This document shows, one piece after another, positions 1 through 6,038 of a stretch of DNA of 33,056 nt; within the stretch, counting starts at the first letter, position 1; each line of letters starts with the position of its first letter. The stretch comes from Gammaproteobacteria bacterium (GTDB lineage Bacteria > Pseudomonadota > Gammaproteobacteria > Pseudomonadales > Pseudohongiellaceae), in the NCBI GenBank assembly GCA_030682575.1, contig JAUXNX010000008.1, positions 1 to 33,056 of the forward strand. Direction: 5' to 3'. Both the position numbers and the translations under genes were made by a program. The notes under the pieces are model-generated. The model did no database searches, was not told the DNA's origin, and worked only from the letters and a program-made list of their open reading frames with translations.

Positions 1-430
1 AGAGCATGCGCTCCATGCGTTGCCTGATGCCGGCGCGGGGCTGTACGAGTGGTGCGAGTCGGAGCCTGTGCGCAGCGGGTCGGGCCGCACGGTGCGGCAG
101 CCGTATTTCATCTCCGATCCTGCGCAGGAGGTGATCGCCTTTGCGGGGCTGTGGTCCGTCTGGGAGCGCCCGGGTGCCTCGCCCATCATCTCGTGTGCAT
201 TGCTCTCCCGCGAAGCCGCGCCGAGCATCGCGGCCATCCATCACCGCATGCCGGTGGTGCTGCGCCCGGAGCACTACGCCGCATGGCTCTCATCGTCGAC
301 CTCCGCACAGGAAGTGGAAGCGATGATCGCCAACTGCGAGCAGAACTTCGAGGGCTACCGCGTGAGCACGAAGGTGAACAACGTGAGGAATGATTCGGAG
401 GAGTTGTTGGAGAGGGTGGTGGCACCCTGA
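1..430 (+). CDS. SRAP (YedK/HMCES-like) protein, C-terminal part, 5' end outside window
   Basis: The frame is open from the first base (codons start at position 2), so the gene begins to the left of the window. Seen: a GLYEW segment (codons 38-52) matching the F/W-YEW segment that carries the active-site Glu of SRAP proteins, then QPYFI, a FAGLW-xxW segment, and IHHRMPVVL (236-262) holding the active-site His; the tail ends NNVRNDSEELLE, typical of the family. Known of the family: SRAP proteins use Cys2 to form a protein-DNA crosslink at abasic sites in single-stranded DNA, shielding them. Cys2 would lie upstream and cannot be checked. This is the most complete of six SRAP pieces in the island; bases 79-258 recur almost unchanged at 1146-1325. 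It may be a functional gene or itself the 3' half of a broken one. Confidence 0.8.
   Translation, partial: EHALHALPDAGAGLYEWCESEPVRSGSGRTVRQPYFISDPAQEVIAFAGLWSVWERPGASPIISCALLSREAAPSIAAIHHRMPVVLRPEHYAAWLSSSTSAQEVEAMIANCEQNFEGYRVSTKVNNVRNDSEELLERVVAP
79..258 (+). repeat. 180-bp direct repeat, copy 1 (copy 2 at 1146-1325)
   Basis: Bases 79-258 match 1146-1325 with two mismatches and no gaps. Both are the same internal piece of an SRAP gene and point the same way, and they bracket the HigBA-type toxin-antitoxin pair. Recombination between them would remove 1067 bp including the whole pair. The near identity implies recent duplication or gene conversion. Confidence 0.9.
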
Positions 431-488
431 ATCGAATACCCCAATTTGCTGCATCACCAATTCTGAACTAAACCTGTATATAAGTGCT

Positions 489-517
489 TTGATGTATTAT
501 CAACAAACTTGTATATT
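489..517 (+). promoter_or_regulatory. Probable higBA promoter with inverted repeat
   Basis: TTGATG at 489-494 and TATATT at 512-517 are separated by exactly 17 bp, a good sigma-70 layout. TTGAT-GTATT-ATCAA (489-503) is an inverted repeat over the -35 side, suitable for binding by the HTH antitoxin. TGTATAT occurs at 475-481 and again at 510-516. The -10 box ends only five bases before the toxin ATG, so the transcript would have almost no leader. Confidence 0.5.
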
Positions 518-522
518 CCCCC

Positions 523-876
523 ATGAAGGATCTCGAATTCATAGGCTCCAGTCAGGAAGACTTGAAGGCCTTTCCCGAAGAAGCTCGCAGGGATGCTGGC
601 TTCCAGTTGCATTTTGTTCAGATGGGGCAGTTGCCCGCTGATTGGAAAACAATGCAGTCAGTCGGCGCCAACGCCATGGAGCTTCGAATACATCGAAACG
701 GTGAATGGCGAATTATTTATGTAGCAAAATTTCGCAATGCTGTTTGCGTACTACATGCGTTTGAGAAGAAAACTCAGAAAACGCGGCAGAGTGATATCGC
801 ACTTGCCAGAAGGCGATACAGAGAGGTTGAAATTCGTGAGTCAAAAGGTGAGCAGTCAAAAGAAGTCAAACCATAA
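523..876 (+). CDS. higB: HigB/RelE-family toxin (Gp49-like)
   Basis: 117 aa. The sequence has the layout of the phage Gp49-like/HigB branch of the RelE superfamily: an N-terminal helix segment with DLKAFPEEARRDAG, a central MELRIHRNGEWRIIYVAKF strand block, then VCVLHAFEKKTQKTRQSDIALARRRY, the conserved basic segment. Known: members are ribosome-dependent mRNA endonucleases neutralised by an HTH antitoxin encoded just downstream. The toxin-first order and the 41-base overlap with the next gene fit higBA. The ATG at 523 has no Shine-Dalgarno sequence (it follows a run of C) and lies five bases after a -10 box, so a leaderless transcript is possible. The last ~15 residues, encoded in the overlap, look like a low-complexity extension. 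A decayed paralogue lies at 6574-6842. Confidence 0.85.
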   Translation: MKDLEFIGSSQEDLKAFPEEARRDAGFQLHFVQMGQLPADWKTMQSVGANAMELRIHRNGEWRIIYVAKFRNAVCVLHAFEKKTQKTRQSDIALARRRYREVEIRESKGEQSKEVKP

Positions 877-1129
877 CATCTTCATTGATCTTGGTTTCGA
901 TCCTGCAGAAGCTGCTGTTCTGCAAATGCGCGCCACGTTGATGAGTGATCTGCGTGCCTATATTGAGCGTGAAGGTCTGACACAGGCTGAAGCAGCCGAA
1001 CGCCTTGGCATTGCTCAATCCAGGGTCTCTGACCTGGTACGCAGCAAGTGGGAAAAATTCAGCCTTGAGATGCTCATCACCCTGGAAGCGCGGCTGGGTC
1101 GCACGGTGCATCTGGAGCTTGCTGCGTGA
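836..1129 (+). CDS. higA: HigA-type XRE-family antitoxin
   Basis: 97 aa from GTG 836, preceded by GAGAGG about ten bases upstream; GTG 848 is a possible later start. The core FIDLGFDPAEAAVLQMRA is typical of the HigA2-like subgroup, followed by a helix-turn-helix (LTQAEAAERLGIAQSRVSDLVRS, about residues 50-72) and a C-terminal LEARLGRTVHLELAA. Known: it binds the toxin and represses the operon promoter. It overlaps the toxin gene by 41 bases in another frame, so the two are co-translated. A piece of SRAP gene begins 17 bases after its stop codon; the decayed second copy of this gene (6843-6898) is also followed at once by an SRAP piece. Confidence 0.85.
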   Translation: MSQKVSSQKKSNHNIFIDLGFDPAEAAVLQMRATLMSDLRAYIEREGLTQAEAAERLGIAQSRVSDLVRSKWEKFSLEMLITLEARLGRTVHLELAA

Positions 1130-1145
1130 AAGGGTTTGTCATCAA

Positions 1146-1325
1146 GTCGGGCCGCACGGTGCGGCAGCCGTATTTCATCTCCGATCCTGCGCAGGAGGTG
1201 ATCGCCTTTGCGGGGCTGTGGTCCGTCTGGGAGCGCCCGGGTGCCTCGCCCATCATCTCGTGTGCATTGCTCTCCCGCGAAGCTGCGCCGAGCATCGCGG
1301 CCATTCATCACCGCATGCCGGTGGT
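1146..1325 (+). pseudogene. SRAP gene fragment (internal piece)
   Basis: This encodes SGRTVRQPYFI through IHHRMPVV, identical in protein to the matching part of the gene at the left end of the window, but lacks both the 5' part and the C-terminal third. An open frame starting at ATG 1126 runs through it and stops at 1350 after an unrelated tail (GGMRSEI); I see no reason to think it is a working protein. The bases after it (TTGGGGGGATGAGGT) resemble those after the SRAP tail at 6039-6087, suggesting a shared ancestral downstream flank. Confidence 0.85.
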
Positions 1326-1376
1326 TGGGGGGATGAGGTCGGAGATTTGAACTTCTGGGCATCGCCTGGGAAAGTC

Positions 1377-1398
1377 TCGAAATCCAGCTAAACTCTCA
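1377..1398 (+). repeat. 22-bp dispersed repeat (second copy 3300-3321)
   Basis: Bases 1377-1398 and 3300-3321 share 19 of 22 positions around a CCAGCTAA core. Both lie in non-coding seams shortly before a module (the DUF4160 gene and the KilA-N remnant). It could mark a joining sequence, but two short copies are weak evidence. Confidence 0.4.
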
Positions 1399-1431
1399 AG
1401 GAGGATAGAGACTCGCTACAAGGAGGTAGCA

Positions 1432-1689
1432 ATGCCAGTTATCAGCAGGTTTTACGGAATTGTCATCGTCATGTACTTTAATGACCACAGCCCTCCCCAT
1501 TGTCATGCCAAGTACTCAGGTTACGAGGCGGCTTTTGATTTTGGTGGGGAGATTCTTGAGGGTGAATTGCCGACTCGCGCAACTGCGTTTGTGCGAGAAT
1601 GGATCAATGCGCATCAGTCAGGTCTTGTTTCGAACTGGAACAATGCGCGGAAAGGGCTACCCTTGGAATACATAGCGCCGTTGGAGTGA
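1432..1689 (+). CDS. DUF4160-family protein
   Basis: 85 aa, start at ATG 1432 with a strong AGGAGG at 1421-1426. The diagnostic N-terminal stretch MPVISRFYGIVIVMYFNDHSPPHCHAKY, with its HSPPHCHA motif, and a C-terminal WINAHQSGLVSNWNNARKG are characteristic of DUF4160. Known: this family is commonly encoded immediately before a DUF2442 protein, as here, and the pair is suspected to be a toxin-antitoxin-like module; its activity is not established to my knowledge. The HxxHCH cluster could bind metal (inference). The gene appears intact. Confidence 0.85.
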   Translation: MPVISRFYGIVIVMYFNDHSPPHCHAKYSGYEAAFDFGGEILEGELPTRATAFVREWINAHQSGLVSNWNNARKGLPLEYIAPLE

Positions 1690-1692
1690 CCG

Positions 1693-1950
1693 ATGCTTCA
1701 TATCAAATCAGTAAAATACATTTCAGGCTTCAGGATATGGGTCGCTTTTGATGACGGGACCAAAGGTGAGGTCGATCTTGAAGGGTATCTTCAGGGGCCG
1801 GTTTTCGAACCTTTGAATGATCAGGACATTTTTTCCAAAGTCAGTGTCGACCCCGAGCTGGAAACAATTGTCTGGCCAAATGGTGCGGATCTGGCTCCCG
1901 AGTTTGTGAAAGAGCTTCACCGCAGTCAAAGCCGGACGAATTCGCTGTAG
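1693..1950 (+). CDS. DUF2442-family protein
   Basis: 85 aa, starting three bases after the DUF4160 stop, with GGAG inside the end of the previous gene as a likely ribosome site. The residues LHIKSVKYISGFRIWVAFDDGT, then GEVDLEGYL, FSKVSVDPELETIVWPNGADLAPEFV are the standard DUF2442 pattern of an N-terminal strand block followed by a WPNGADLAPE motif. It is translationally linked to the DUF4160 gene, so the two products probably work together; which partner is active is unknown. SRAP 5' sequence begins 18 bases after its stop. Confidence 0.85.
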   Translation: MLHIKSVKYISGFRIWVAFDDGTKGEVDLEGYLQGPVFEPLNDQDIFSKVSVDPELETIVWPNGADLAPEFVKELHRSQSRTNSL

Positions 1951-1967
1951 TTAAGAGACAGACCCCC

Positions 1968-2193
1968 ATGTGCGGCCGCTACGTCCCCCCCCAATGAAGC
2001 AGCAATAGAACGCTACTGGCGCATCGATCGCCGGAACTGGCCCGGGTTCATCAAGGCCGCGTTCAACGTGGCACCTGCCACTCAGGTGCCGATTCTGGTG
2101 CAGGCGCATGACGGTGCCATCGAGTTGATCGCCTTTGCGGGGCTGTGGTCCGTCTGGGAGCAGCGCCCTGATATGCATTACCTGGCGGGGTGA
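1968..2193 (+). pseudogene. SRAP gene remnant: 5' end with frameshift and internal deletion
   Basis: Begins MCGRYVPP, the SRAP N-terminus with catalytic Cys2. A run of eight C (1985-1992) then throws the frame to a stop; with seven C the frame continues as NEAAIERYWRIDRRN, AAFNVAPATQVPIL, QAHDGAIEL. At 2126 the sequence jumps into the IAFAGLWSVWE segment (2126-2160 equals 132-166), so the middle of the gene, including the Asn and Glu active-site regions, is missing. It ends QRPDMHYLAG and stops at 2193. Even with the frame restored it would give only about 75 residues, so a dead gene is likely. Confidence 0.8.
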
Positions 2194-2207
2194 GGATTGA
2201 TGTCTAT

Positions 2208-2238
2208 ACTTGATGTGGCCAGTCAGGTCACATCAAGT
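2208..2238. promoter_or_regulatory. Inverted repeat upstream of yhcG, probable operator
   Basis: ACTTGATGTG (2208-2217) is exactly inverted as CACATCAAGT (2229-2238); with one mismatch the arms extend to 13 bp (2208-2220, 2226-2238) around a 5-base centre. It lies 28 bases before the GTG start of the nuclease gene and is not followed by a T run, so an operator is more likely than a terminator. Confidence 0.55.
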
Positions 2239-2265
2239 CGATAGCGAGCCGCGCGAGGTGCATTC

Positions 2266-3282
2266 GTGAGGAAAAAGGAATATTCGAAGATACCAGAGCC
2301 GGACTTTGCCGAAGTACTGCAGTTGATCAACGCCGCACGGCAACAAGCCTATCAAATCGTCAGCACCACGCTGATAGACCTGTACTGGCAGGTTGGCGCC
2401 TATATCAGCAACAAGCTCAGATCGGCAGAATGGGGTGACGGTGTTATTACCCAACTAGCGCAGCACCTGGCGGTAACGCAGCCTAATTTGCAAGGCTTTA
2501 CCCGCGCCAATCTATTTCGCATGCGCCAGTTTTATGAGGAATATCATAGTGATGCAATTGTCGCACCACTGGTGCGACAATTGCCGTGGACACATAATAT
2601 GATCATCATGGGCCGTAGCAAGTGCCCGGAAGAGCGCGAGTTTTATCTGCAAATCGCGATCAAAGAACGATGGAGCAAACGCGAGCTTGAGCGTCAGTTC
2701 AACGGCGGCTTGTTCGAGCGAATGGTACTTAATCCGGCGAAACTTTCCCCAGTGCTGAGAGAAACGCATCCACACGCGCTCAATGTTTTCAAGGACAGTT
2801 ACGTCGTTGATTTCCTGAACCTGCCGCAGGAGCACAGCGAAGCCGACTTGCATCAAGGCTTGCTCGGCAAGCTGAAACAATTTTTGATCGAACTCGGACG
2901 CGATTTTTGTTTCATCGGCAGTAAATTTCCAGTGCAAGTGGGCACGCAGGACTTTGCACTCGACCTGCTATTCTTCCATCGCGGCTTGAACGCGCTTGTC
3001 GCCATTGAGTTGAAAGTGGAGCGATTCAGTCCATCACATTTGGGACAACTCAATTTTTATCTGGAGGCTTTGGACCGCGATCAGAAAAAGCCGCACGAAA
3101 ATCCCTCCATCGGCGTGCTGCTGTGCGCGAGCAAAGATGATGAAGTGGTGGAATACGCGCTCAGCCGCAGTTTGTCACCCGCCATGATTGCCGAATACCA
3201 GACTCAGTTACCCGACAAAAAACTTCTCCAAGCCAAATTGCATGAGTTCTACTTGTTGAATATTGCGGAAGGGGATGCGTGA
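2266..3282 (+). CDS. yhcG: YhcG-type PDDEXK nuclease-domain protein (DUF1016)
   Basis: 338 aa, complete for the family. GTG 2266 is preceded by GAGGTG. The N-terminal DUF1016_N region (about residues 10-165) has LINAARQQAYQIVSTTLIDLYWQVGAYI and FTRANLFRMRQFYEEY; the C-terminal nuclease domain (about 170-330) has FIGSKFPVQVG, ALDLLFFHRGLNALVAIELK with Asp233 and Glu248-x-Lys250 as the D...ExK metal site, then LGQLNFYLEALD. Known: the fold is a PD-(D/E)XK nuclease found in mobile and defence islands, sometimes linked to restriction or phage defence; the substrate is not settled. It stands alone with its own inverted-repeat operator, and all catalytic residues are present. Confidence 0.9.
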   Translation: MRKKEYSKIPEPDFAEVLQLINAARQQAYQIVSTTLIDLYWQVGAYISNKLRSAEWGDGVITQLAQHLAVTQPNLQGFTRANLFRMRQFYEEYHSDAIVAPLVRQLPWTHNMIIMGRSKCPEEREFYLQIAIKERWSKRELERQFNGGLFERMVLNPAKLSPVLRETHPHALNVFKDSYVVDFLNLPQEHSEADLHQGLLGKLKQFLIELGRDFCFIGSKFPVQVGTQDFALDLLFFHRGLNALVAIELKVERFSPSHLGQLNFYLEALDRDQKKPHENPSIGVLLCASKDDEVVEYALSRSLSPAMIAEYQTQLPDKKLLQAKLHEFYLLNIAEGDA

Positions 3283-3299
3283 TTGCGCGGGGCTTGTCC

Positions 3300-3321
3300 T
3301 CGAAGTCCAGCTAAGTTCTCA
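3300..3321 (+). repeat. 22-bp dispersed repeat, copy 2
   Basis: Matches 1377-1398 at 19 of 22 positions. It lies in the gap between the yhcG stop and the KilA-N remnant. Confidence 0.4.
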
Positions 3322-3403
3322 GTAATGCCGCATTGGTTCAATTCGGAAGAGACTCAAACAACAAGGAGTCCGCAGATGAAAAGGAAATCCGACAACGCCA
3401 CGA

Positions 3404-3565
3404 GTCGACGTTCGTGGCACCGACAGCAACCCGGGTTTTAATTCCCTCGAATTCGAGGGAATTAAAAACGAGGCCGGACGGAACAGTTTCTACCTCTCCG
3501 CCAAGAAGTGGATGAGCGCGACCGGTGCCCAAGGCTTGATTGCGAAGGCCGGTCGCTATGGGGGA
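3404..3565 (+). pseudogene. KilA-N domain remnant
   Basis: The frame starting at 3404 reads VDVRGTD, then NPGFNSLEFEGIKNEAG, NSFYLSAKKWMSATGAQGLIAKAGRYGG. The second part is the typical KilA-N/antirepressor core and the first resembles the N-terminal strand of the same domain, so the stretch between them (roughly the tyrosine-rich DNA-binding middle) has been deleted. After GRYGG the homology stops. ATG 3376 in another frame may be the old start. Known: KilA-N proteins are DNA-binding factors of phages and mobile islands. No working protein is expected. Confidence 0.65.
3436..3467. repeat. 32-bp perfect palindrome
   Basis: The 32 bases read the same on both strands with no spacer; the centre is CCCTCGAATTCGAGGG and the outer parts are A/T-rich. 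It falls in the KilA-N remnant where the frame reads NSLEFEGIK, so part of the symmetry may come from coding constraint, but a spacer-free 32-bp palindrome is far beyond expectation. It could form a cruciform or bind a dimeric protein. Confidence 0.85.
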
Positions 3566-3594
3566 CTACGCCTTAACCGCCATAGTGCAGCTCA

Positions 3595-3649
3595 TTTATT
3601 TCGTATGTTTCGTTTATTTCGTTTGTGGCAAGCTTTCGGCCACTATAAA
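3595..3649 (+). promoter_or_regulatory. Probable antitoxin promoter with tandem repeats
   Basis: TTTATTTCGT occurs at 3595-3604 and 3613-3622, one copy every 18 bp, followed by a TATAAA -10 candidate at 3644-3649, about 20 bases before the antitoxin ATG. No good -35 stands at 17 bp, so the promoter may depend on the repeats or be weak. Confidence 0.4.
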
Positions 3650-3669
3650 ACGAACGTTGGGGAATTGTC

Positions 3670-4122
3670 ATGAAACCGTCGAATGTCGCCCACCTGCCCA
3701 CTCCCCAGGAAATGGAGCAGGCACAGGAATCAAGTCGCACGCTGTCCAAGTACGCCTCGGCTGAACGCGTGCACGTGACTGTTCGCGGCAGTAACAAGGA
3801 ATCCGATGAGCTGATACTGCCGGGCCACGTGCTGCAGATACTGCTCGATGTACTTGCCGAGATGGGCAAAGGCAATGCCATCAGCCTGATGCCCATCCAT
3901 CAGGAGCTGAGCACGCAGGAAGCCGCCGCGTTGCTGAACGTCAGTCGCCCTTTCCTTGTGGGTTTGCTGGAAAAGAACGCGATCCCTTTCCGGAAAGCAG
4001 GAGCCCATCGTCGGGTGCTGCTGCGCGATGTGATCGCATACAAGGATTCAATCGACCAGAAGCGCGGACAATCACTGGATGAATTGACTGCGCTGTCCCA
4101 GCAGGAAGACATGGGGTACTAA
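3670..4122 (+). CDS. HTH (excisionase-type) antitoxin of a PIN-domain toxin
   Basis: 150 aa, ATG 3670 with a GGGGA ribosome-site candidate. The N-terminal half (VHVTVRGSNKESDELILPGHVLQILLDVLAEMGKGNAISLMPI) is followed by a MerR/excisionase-like helix-turn-helix, LSTQEAAALLNVSRPFLVGLLEKNAIPFRKAGAHRRVLLRDVIAYKD (about residues 78-123). Known: this architecture is usual for antitoxins encoded directly before a PIN-domain ribonuclease. The expected toxin follows about 20 bases later but is broken, so this antitoxin appears intact and without its partner. Confidence 0.75.
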   Translation: MKPSNVAHLPTPQEMEQAQESSRTLSKYASAERVHVTVRGSNKESDELILPGHVLQILLDVLAEMGKGNAISLMPIHQELSTQEAAALLNVSRPFLVGLLEKNAIPFRKAGAHRRVLLRDVIAYKDSIDQKRGQSLDELTALSQQEDMGY

Positions 4123-4142
4123 AGCCGTTGGGAAATTTCTCG

Positions 4143-4416
4143 GTGATTTATGACGCTTGTGTTCTGTATCCCGCGCCGCAAAAATTGAAGAATATGAGGG
4201 GCTGATAGAGTCATTGCAGCTTCCTGATCCCAACGACAGACACGTGCTTGCTGCGGCAATCCGGTGTAACGCGAATGCGATAGTGACTTTCAATCTGAAG
4301 ACTTTCCGCAGCATGCGCTGGCACCTTTCGGCATCGACGCAATTCACCCCGATGACTTTATTTACTACCAGATTGACATTGCACCTTCGCGCTGTTGTTC
4401 GACTTTTAGTAGATAG
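4143..4416 (+). pseudogene. PIN-domain toxin, internal deletion and frameshift
   Basis: From 4143 one frame reads VIYDACVLYPA, the PIN N-terminus with the first catalytic Asp. The sequence then jumps in another frame to KIEEYEGLIESLQLPDPNDRHVLAAAI, ANAIVTFNLKTF, the C-terminal PIN half with its PDPNDRHV acidic motif; an estimated 70-80 residues between are missing. A further shift near 4308 moves the rest (QHALAPFGIDAIHPDDFIYYQIDIAPS) to a third frame, ending at 4416. An intact protein would be an RNase toxin paired with the antitoxin at 3670. No active product is expected. Confidence 0.8.
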
Positions 4417-4451
4417 GTACTTCCCGTCGGTACTCCCAAGAATTTTTCCCC

Positions 4452-4480
4452 TTGATCAAGATACGGCATTGCCGTATATT
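4452..4480 (+). promoter_or_regulatory. RelE/NadS promoter with palindromic operator
   Basis: TTGATC (4452-4457) and TATATT (4475-4480) are 17 bp apart. Between and over them lies ATACGGCA-T-TGCCGTAT (4461-4477), a perfect 8-bp-arm inverted repeat; CTTGATCAAG (4451-4460) is a second palindrome over the -35. The layout fits repression by the downstream HTH antitoxin. The -10 ends three bases before the toxin ATG. Confidence 0.6.
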
Positions 4481-4483
4481 CCA

Positions 4484-4795
4484 ATGATATTCATCGAAAC
4501 AAGCGTCTTCACGAAGCTATTGCCGAATTACCTGACGGATGAGGAATATCGAGGGCTGCAATGCTATCTGCTTGAAGATCCGGATGCAGGTCGGATTATC
4601 AAAGGCTCTGGTGGGGTTCGTAAGGTTCGATGGGCATCGACAGGTTCAGGGAAGCGTAGCGGCCTCAGAGTCATTTACTACTGGAAGAATGCCAACCACG
4701 AGATATGGATGCTGACTCTGTACAGTAAATCTGAGCAATCGACGATTCCAGGTCACATGCTCAAGCAGATAGCCGAGGCGATTAAAAATGAGTAG
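4484..4795 (+). CDS. RelE/HigB-like toxin of a NadS-type module
   Basis: 103 aa from ATG 4484; an upstream extension in the same frame is PIN-toxin debris and was left out. The pattern MIFIETSVFTKLLPNYLTDEEYRGLQCYLLEDPDAGRIIKGSGGVRKVRWA, then GKRSGLRVIYYW, IWMLTLYSKSEQ is the RelE/ParE-superfamily subgroup usually paired with NadS-like HTH proteins. Known: such toxins block translation through mRNA cleavage; the RKVRW and RVIYYW strands carry the basic residues. It overlaps the antitoxin by eight bases. No Shine-Dalgarno is visible before the ATG, and the -10 box is three bases away, so the message may be leaderless. It appears intact. Confidence 0.85.
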   Translation: MIFIETSVFTKLLPNYLTDEEYRGLQCYLLEDPDAGRIIKGSGGVRKVRWASTGSGKRSGLRVIYYWKNANHEIWMLTLYSKSEQSTIPGHMLKQIAEAIKNE

Positions 4796-5075
4796 CAGAG
4801 ACATAGGATCAGAAATTCTTGAAGGAATTGCTGAAATCAAGCAGTTCAAGAATGGACATTTGAGATTGAGAACGACTGAACTGTCTCAACCCTCACCTCC
4901 GCAAAAGATTCGGCTGAAGCTGAATTTGTCTCAGTCTGCATTCGCCGGACTGATGGGTGTCAGTGTCCGCACGTTACAAGATTGGGAACAGGGGCGCCGC
5001 GATCCGCAGGGACCTGCTGTGGCCTTGTTGCGAATAGCCGAACAACATCCGGAAGTGTTTACTGATATTCATTAG
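4788..5075 (+). CDS. nadS: NadS-type XRE-family antitoxin
   Basis: 95 aa. MSSRDIGSEILEGIAEIKQFKNGH, then KIRLKLNLSQSAFAGLMGVSVRTLQDWEQGRRDPQGPAVALLRIAEQHPEVF is the standard NadS-like antitoxin: a short N-terminal toxin-binding helix and an HTH domain (about residues 42-85) ending in the AVALLRIAEQHP helix. ATG 4788 overlaps the toxin end, giving translational coupling. It probably represses from the palindrome at 4461-4477 (inference). It appears intact. Confidence 0.85.
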   Translation: MSSRDIGSEILEGIAEIKQFKNGHLRLRTTELSQPSPPQKIRLKLNLSQSAFAGLMGVSVRTLQDWEQGRRDPQGPAVALLRIAEQHPEVFTDIH

Positions 5076-5105
5076 GCTGGGAATACCACGGTCACACGTG
5101 AGCGC

Positions 5106-5145
5106 AGAGCTTTGAAGGCTACCGCATAAGTACAAGGGCGAACCG
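5106..5145 (+). pseudogene. SRAP gene trace (C-terminal segment)
   Basis: Bases 5106-5145 match 342-381 of the leftmost SRAP gene at 30 of 40 positions without gaps; the encoded SFEGYRISTRAN corresponds to NFEGYRVSTKVN. This copy is more diverged than the others, so it is older or came from another lineage. Confidence 0.55.
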
Positions 5146-5250
5146 GCCAGATAACCGGCCATCGAATATTAATTTATTGCCTTATTTGGAATTAAAAGCT
5201 ATTAAGATCATAAGGATAGATTTACTCGTAAACGGCCATAAAACCGGCCA
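5141..5250. promoter_or_regulatory. Two pairs of 9-bp repeats before the fic gene
   Basis: AACCGGCCA occurs at 5141-5149, 5153-5161 and 5242-5250, and AAACGGCCA at 5230-5238. Within each pair the copies are exactly 12 bp apart, and the pairs flank a strongly A/T-rich ~70-bp stretch that also holds CCTTAT (5180-5185) inverted as ATAAGG (5210-5215). The last copy ends 37 bases before the fic ATG. Operator sites for the Fic protein's own C-terminal winged helix are the simplest explanation; iterons are an alternative. Confidence 0.5.
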
Positions 5251-5287
5251 ATGTATGACGTTCTTTACGACATCTTGAGCACCTGCC

Positions 5288-6027
5288 ATGCGCACATCGA
5301 TCCTCGACCTTGCGCCTCTCATTCCCGCTGACAGCGCACTGGCGCCGCTGACCCTGGCCACGCTTGAGCGCCATATGACGGTTCTCAATTCCTATTATTC
5401 AAACCTGATCGAGGGCAATGCCACGCGGCCGCACGAGATTCGAGCCGCCCAACGCGGAGAATACGATGCCGACCCGGCGAAACGGGATCTGCAGTTGGAG
5501 TCCCTTGCCCACATGGCCGTGCAGGAGTGGATACGGGAGCTGCGGCCAGACCTGGACACGCTGTACAGCCCCGACTTCATTCTGCAAGTGCACTATCAGT
5601 TCTATTCACGGATCCCCGAGAGCCTCGATGTGGCGCGCTGACGCAGAAAGGTCTGATGCAGTTCTGCGATTACATGCTCGACACTGCGATTGATCAGGTC
5701 ACCTACATGAGCACACTGCTGGACCTGCCCAGACTTCGCCAGCGTATCGAGAGTTATGTGCAGGCGCGCAATGAATTTCGAGTGAGTGGGATGACTGAAC
5801 CGCTGAAGAGCAGCGCGGCGCTGATTCTCTACACTGCGTTCATTCATGGTGAACTGGATCGTTCCGCCGCGCTGGAGTTGTGTGCCATGCCCGAGCGCAC
5901 TGCGCGAAGGCTGTTGAGCCAGTTGAAGAGTGAGGGGTTGCTGAGCGAGACCAGTATCAAGTCGCCGCTGCGTTGGGAAGTTCCTGAACATGCGGAGCCA
6001 TGGTACTTCCCGGACCTTACTTCTTAG
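5288..6027 (+). pseudogene. Fic-family gene lacking its catalytic core
   Basis: The 5' part (5288-5640) encodes 117 aa of a Fic N-terminal region, including Ser38-x3-Glu42-Gly43 (YYSNLIEGN), the inhibitory [S/T]xxxE[G/N] motif. From about 5641 the sequence continues one frame over as LTQKGLMQFCDYMLDTAIDQVTYMSTLL, the segment after the Fic core, then a winged-helix end (DRSAALELCAMPERTARRLLSQLKSEGLL) to the stop at 6027. The HPFxxGNGR catalytic loop and about 150 residues around it are absent. Known: Fic enzymes AMPylate proteins. The remnant could still make a DNA-binding C-terminal piece from an internal start such as ATG 5656, but not an active transferase. Confidence 0.8.
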
Positions 6028-6038
6028 TCAGTGGCTGG

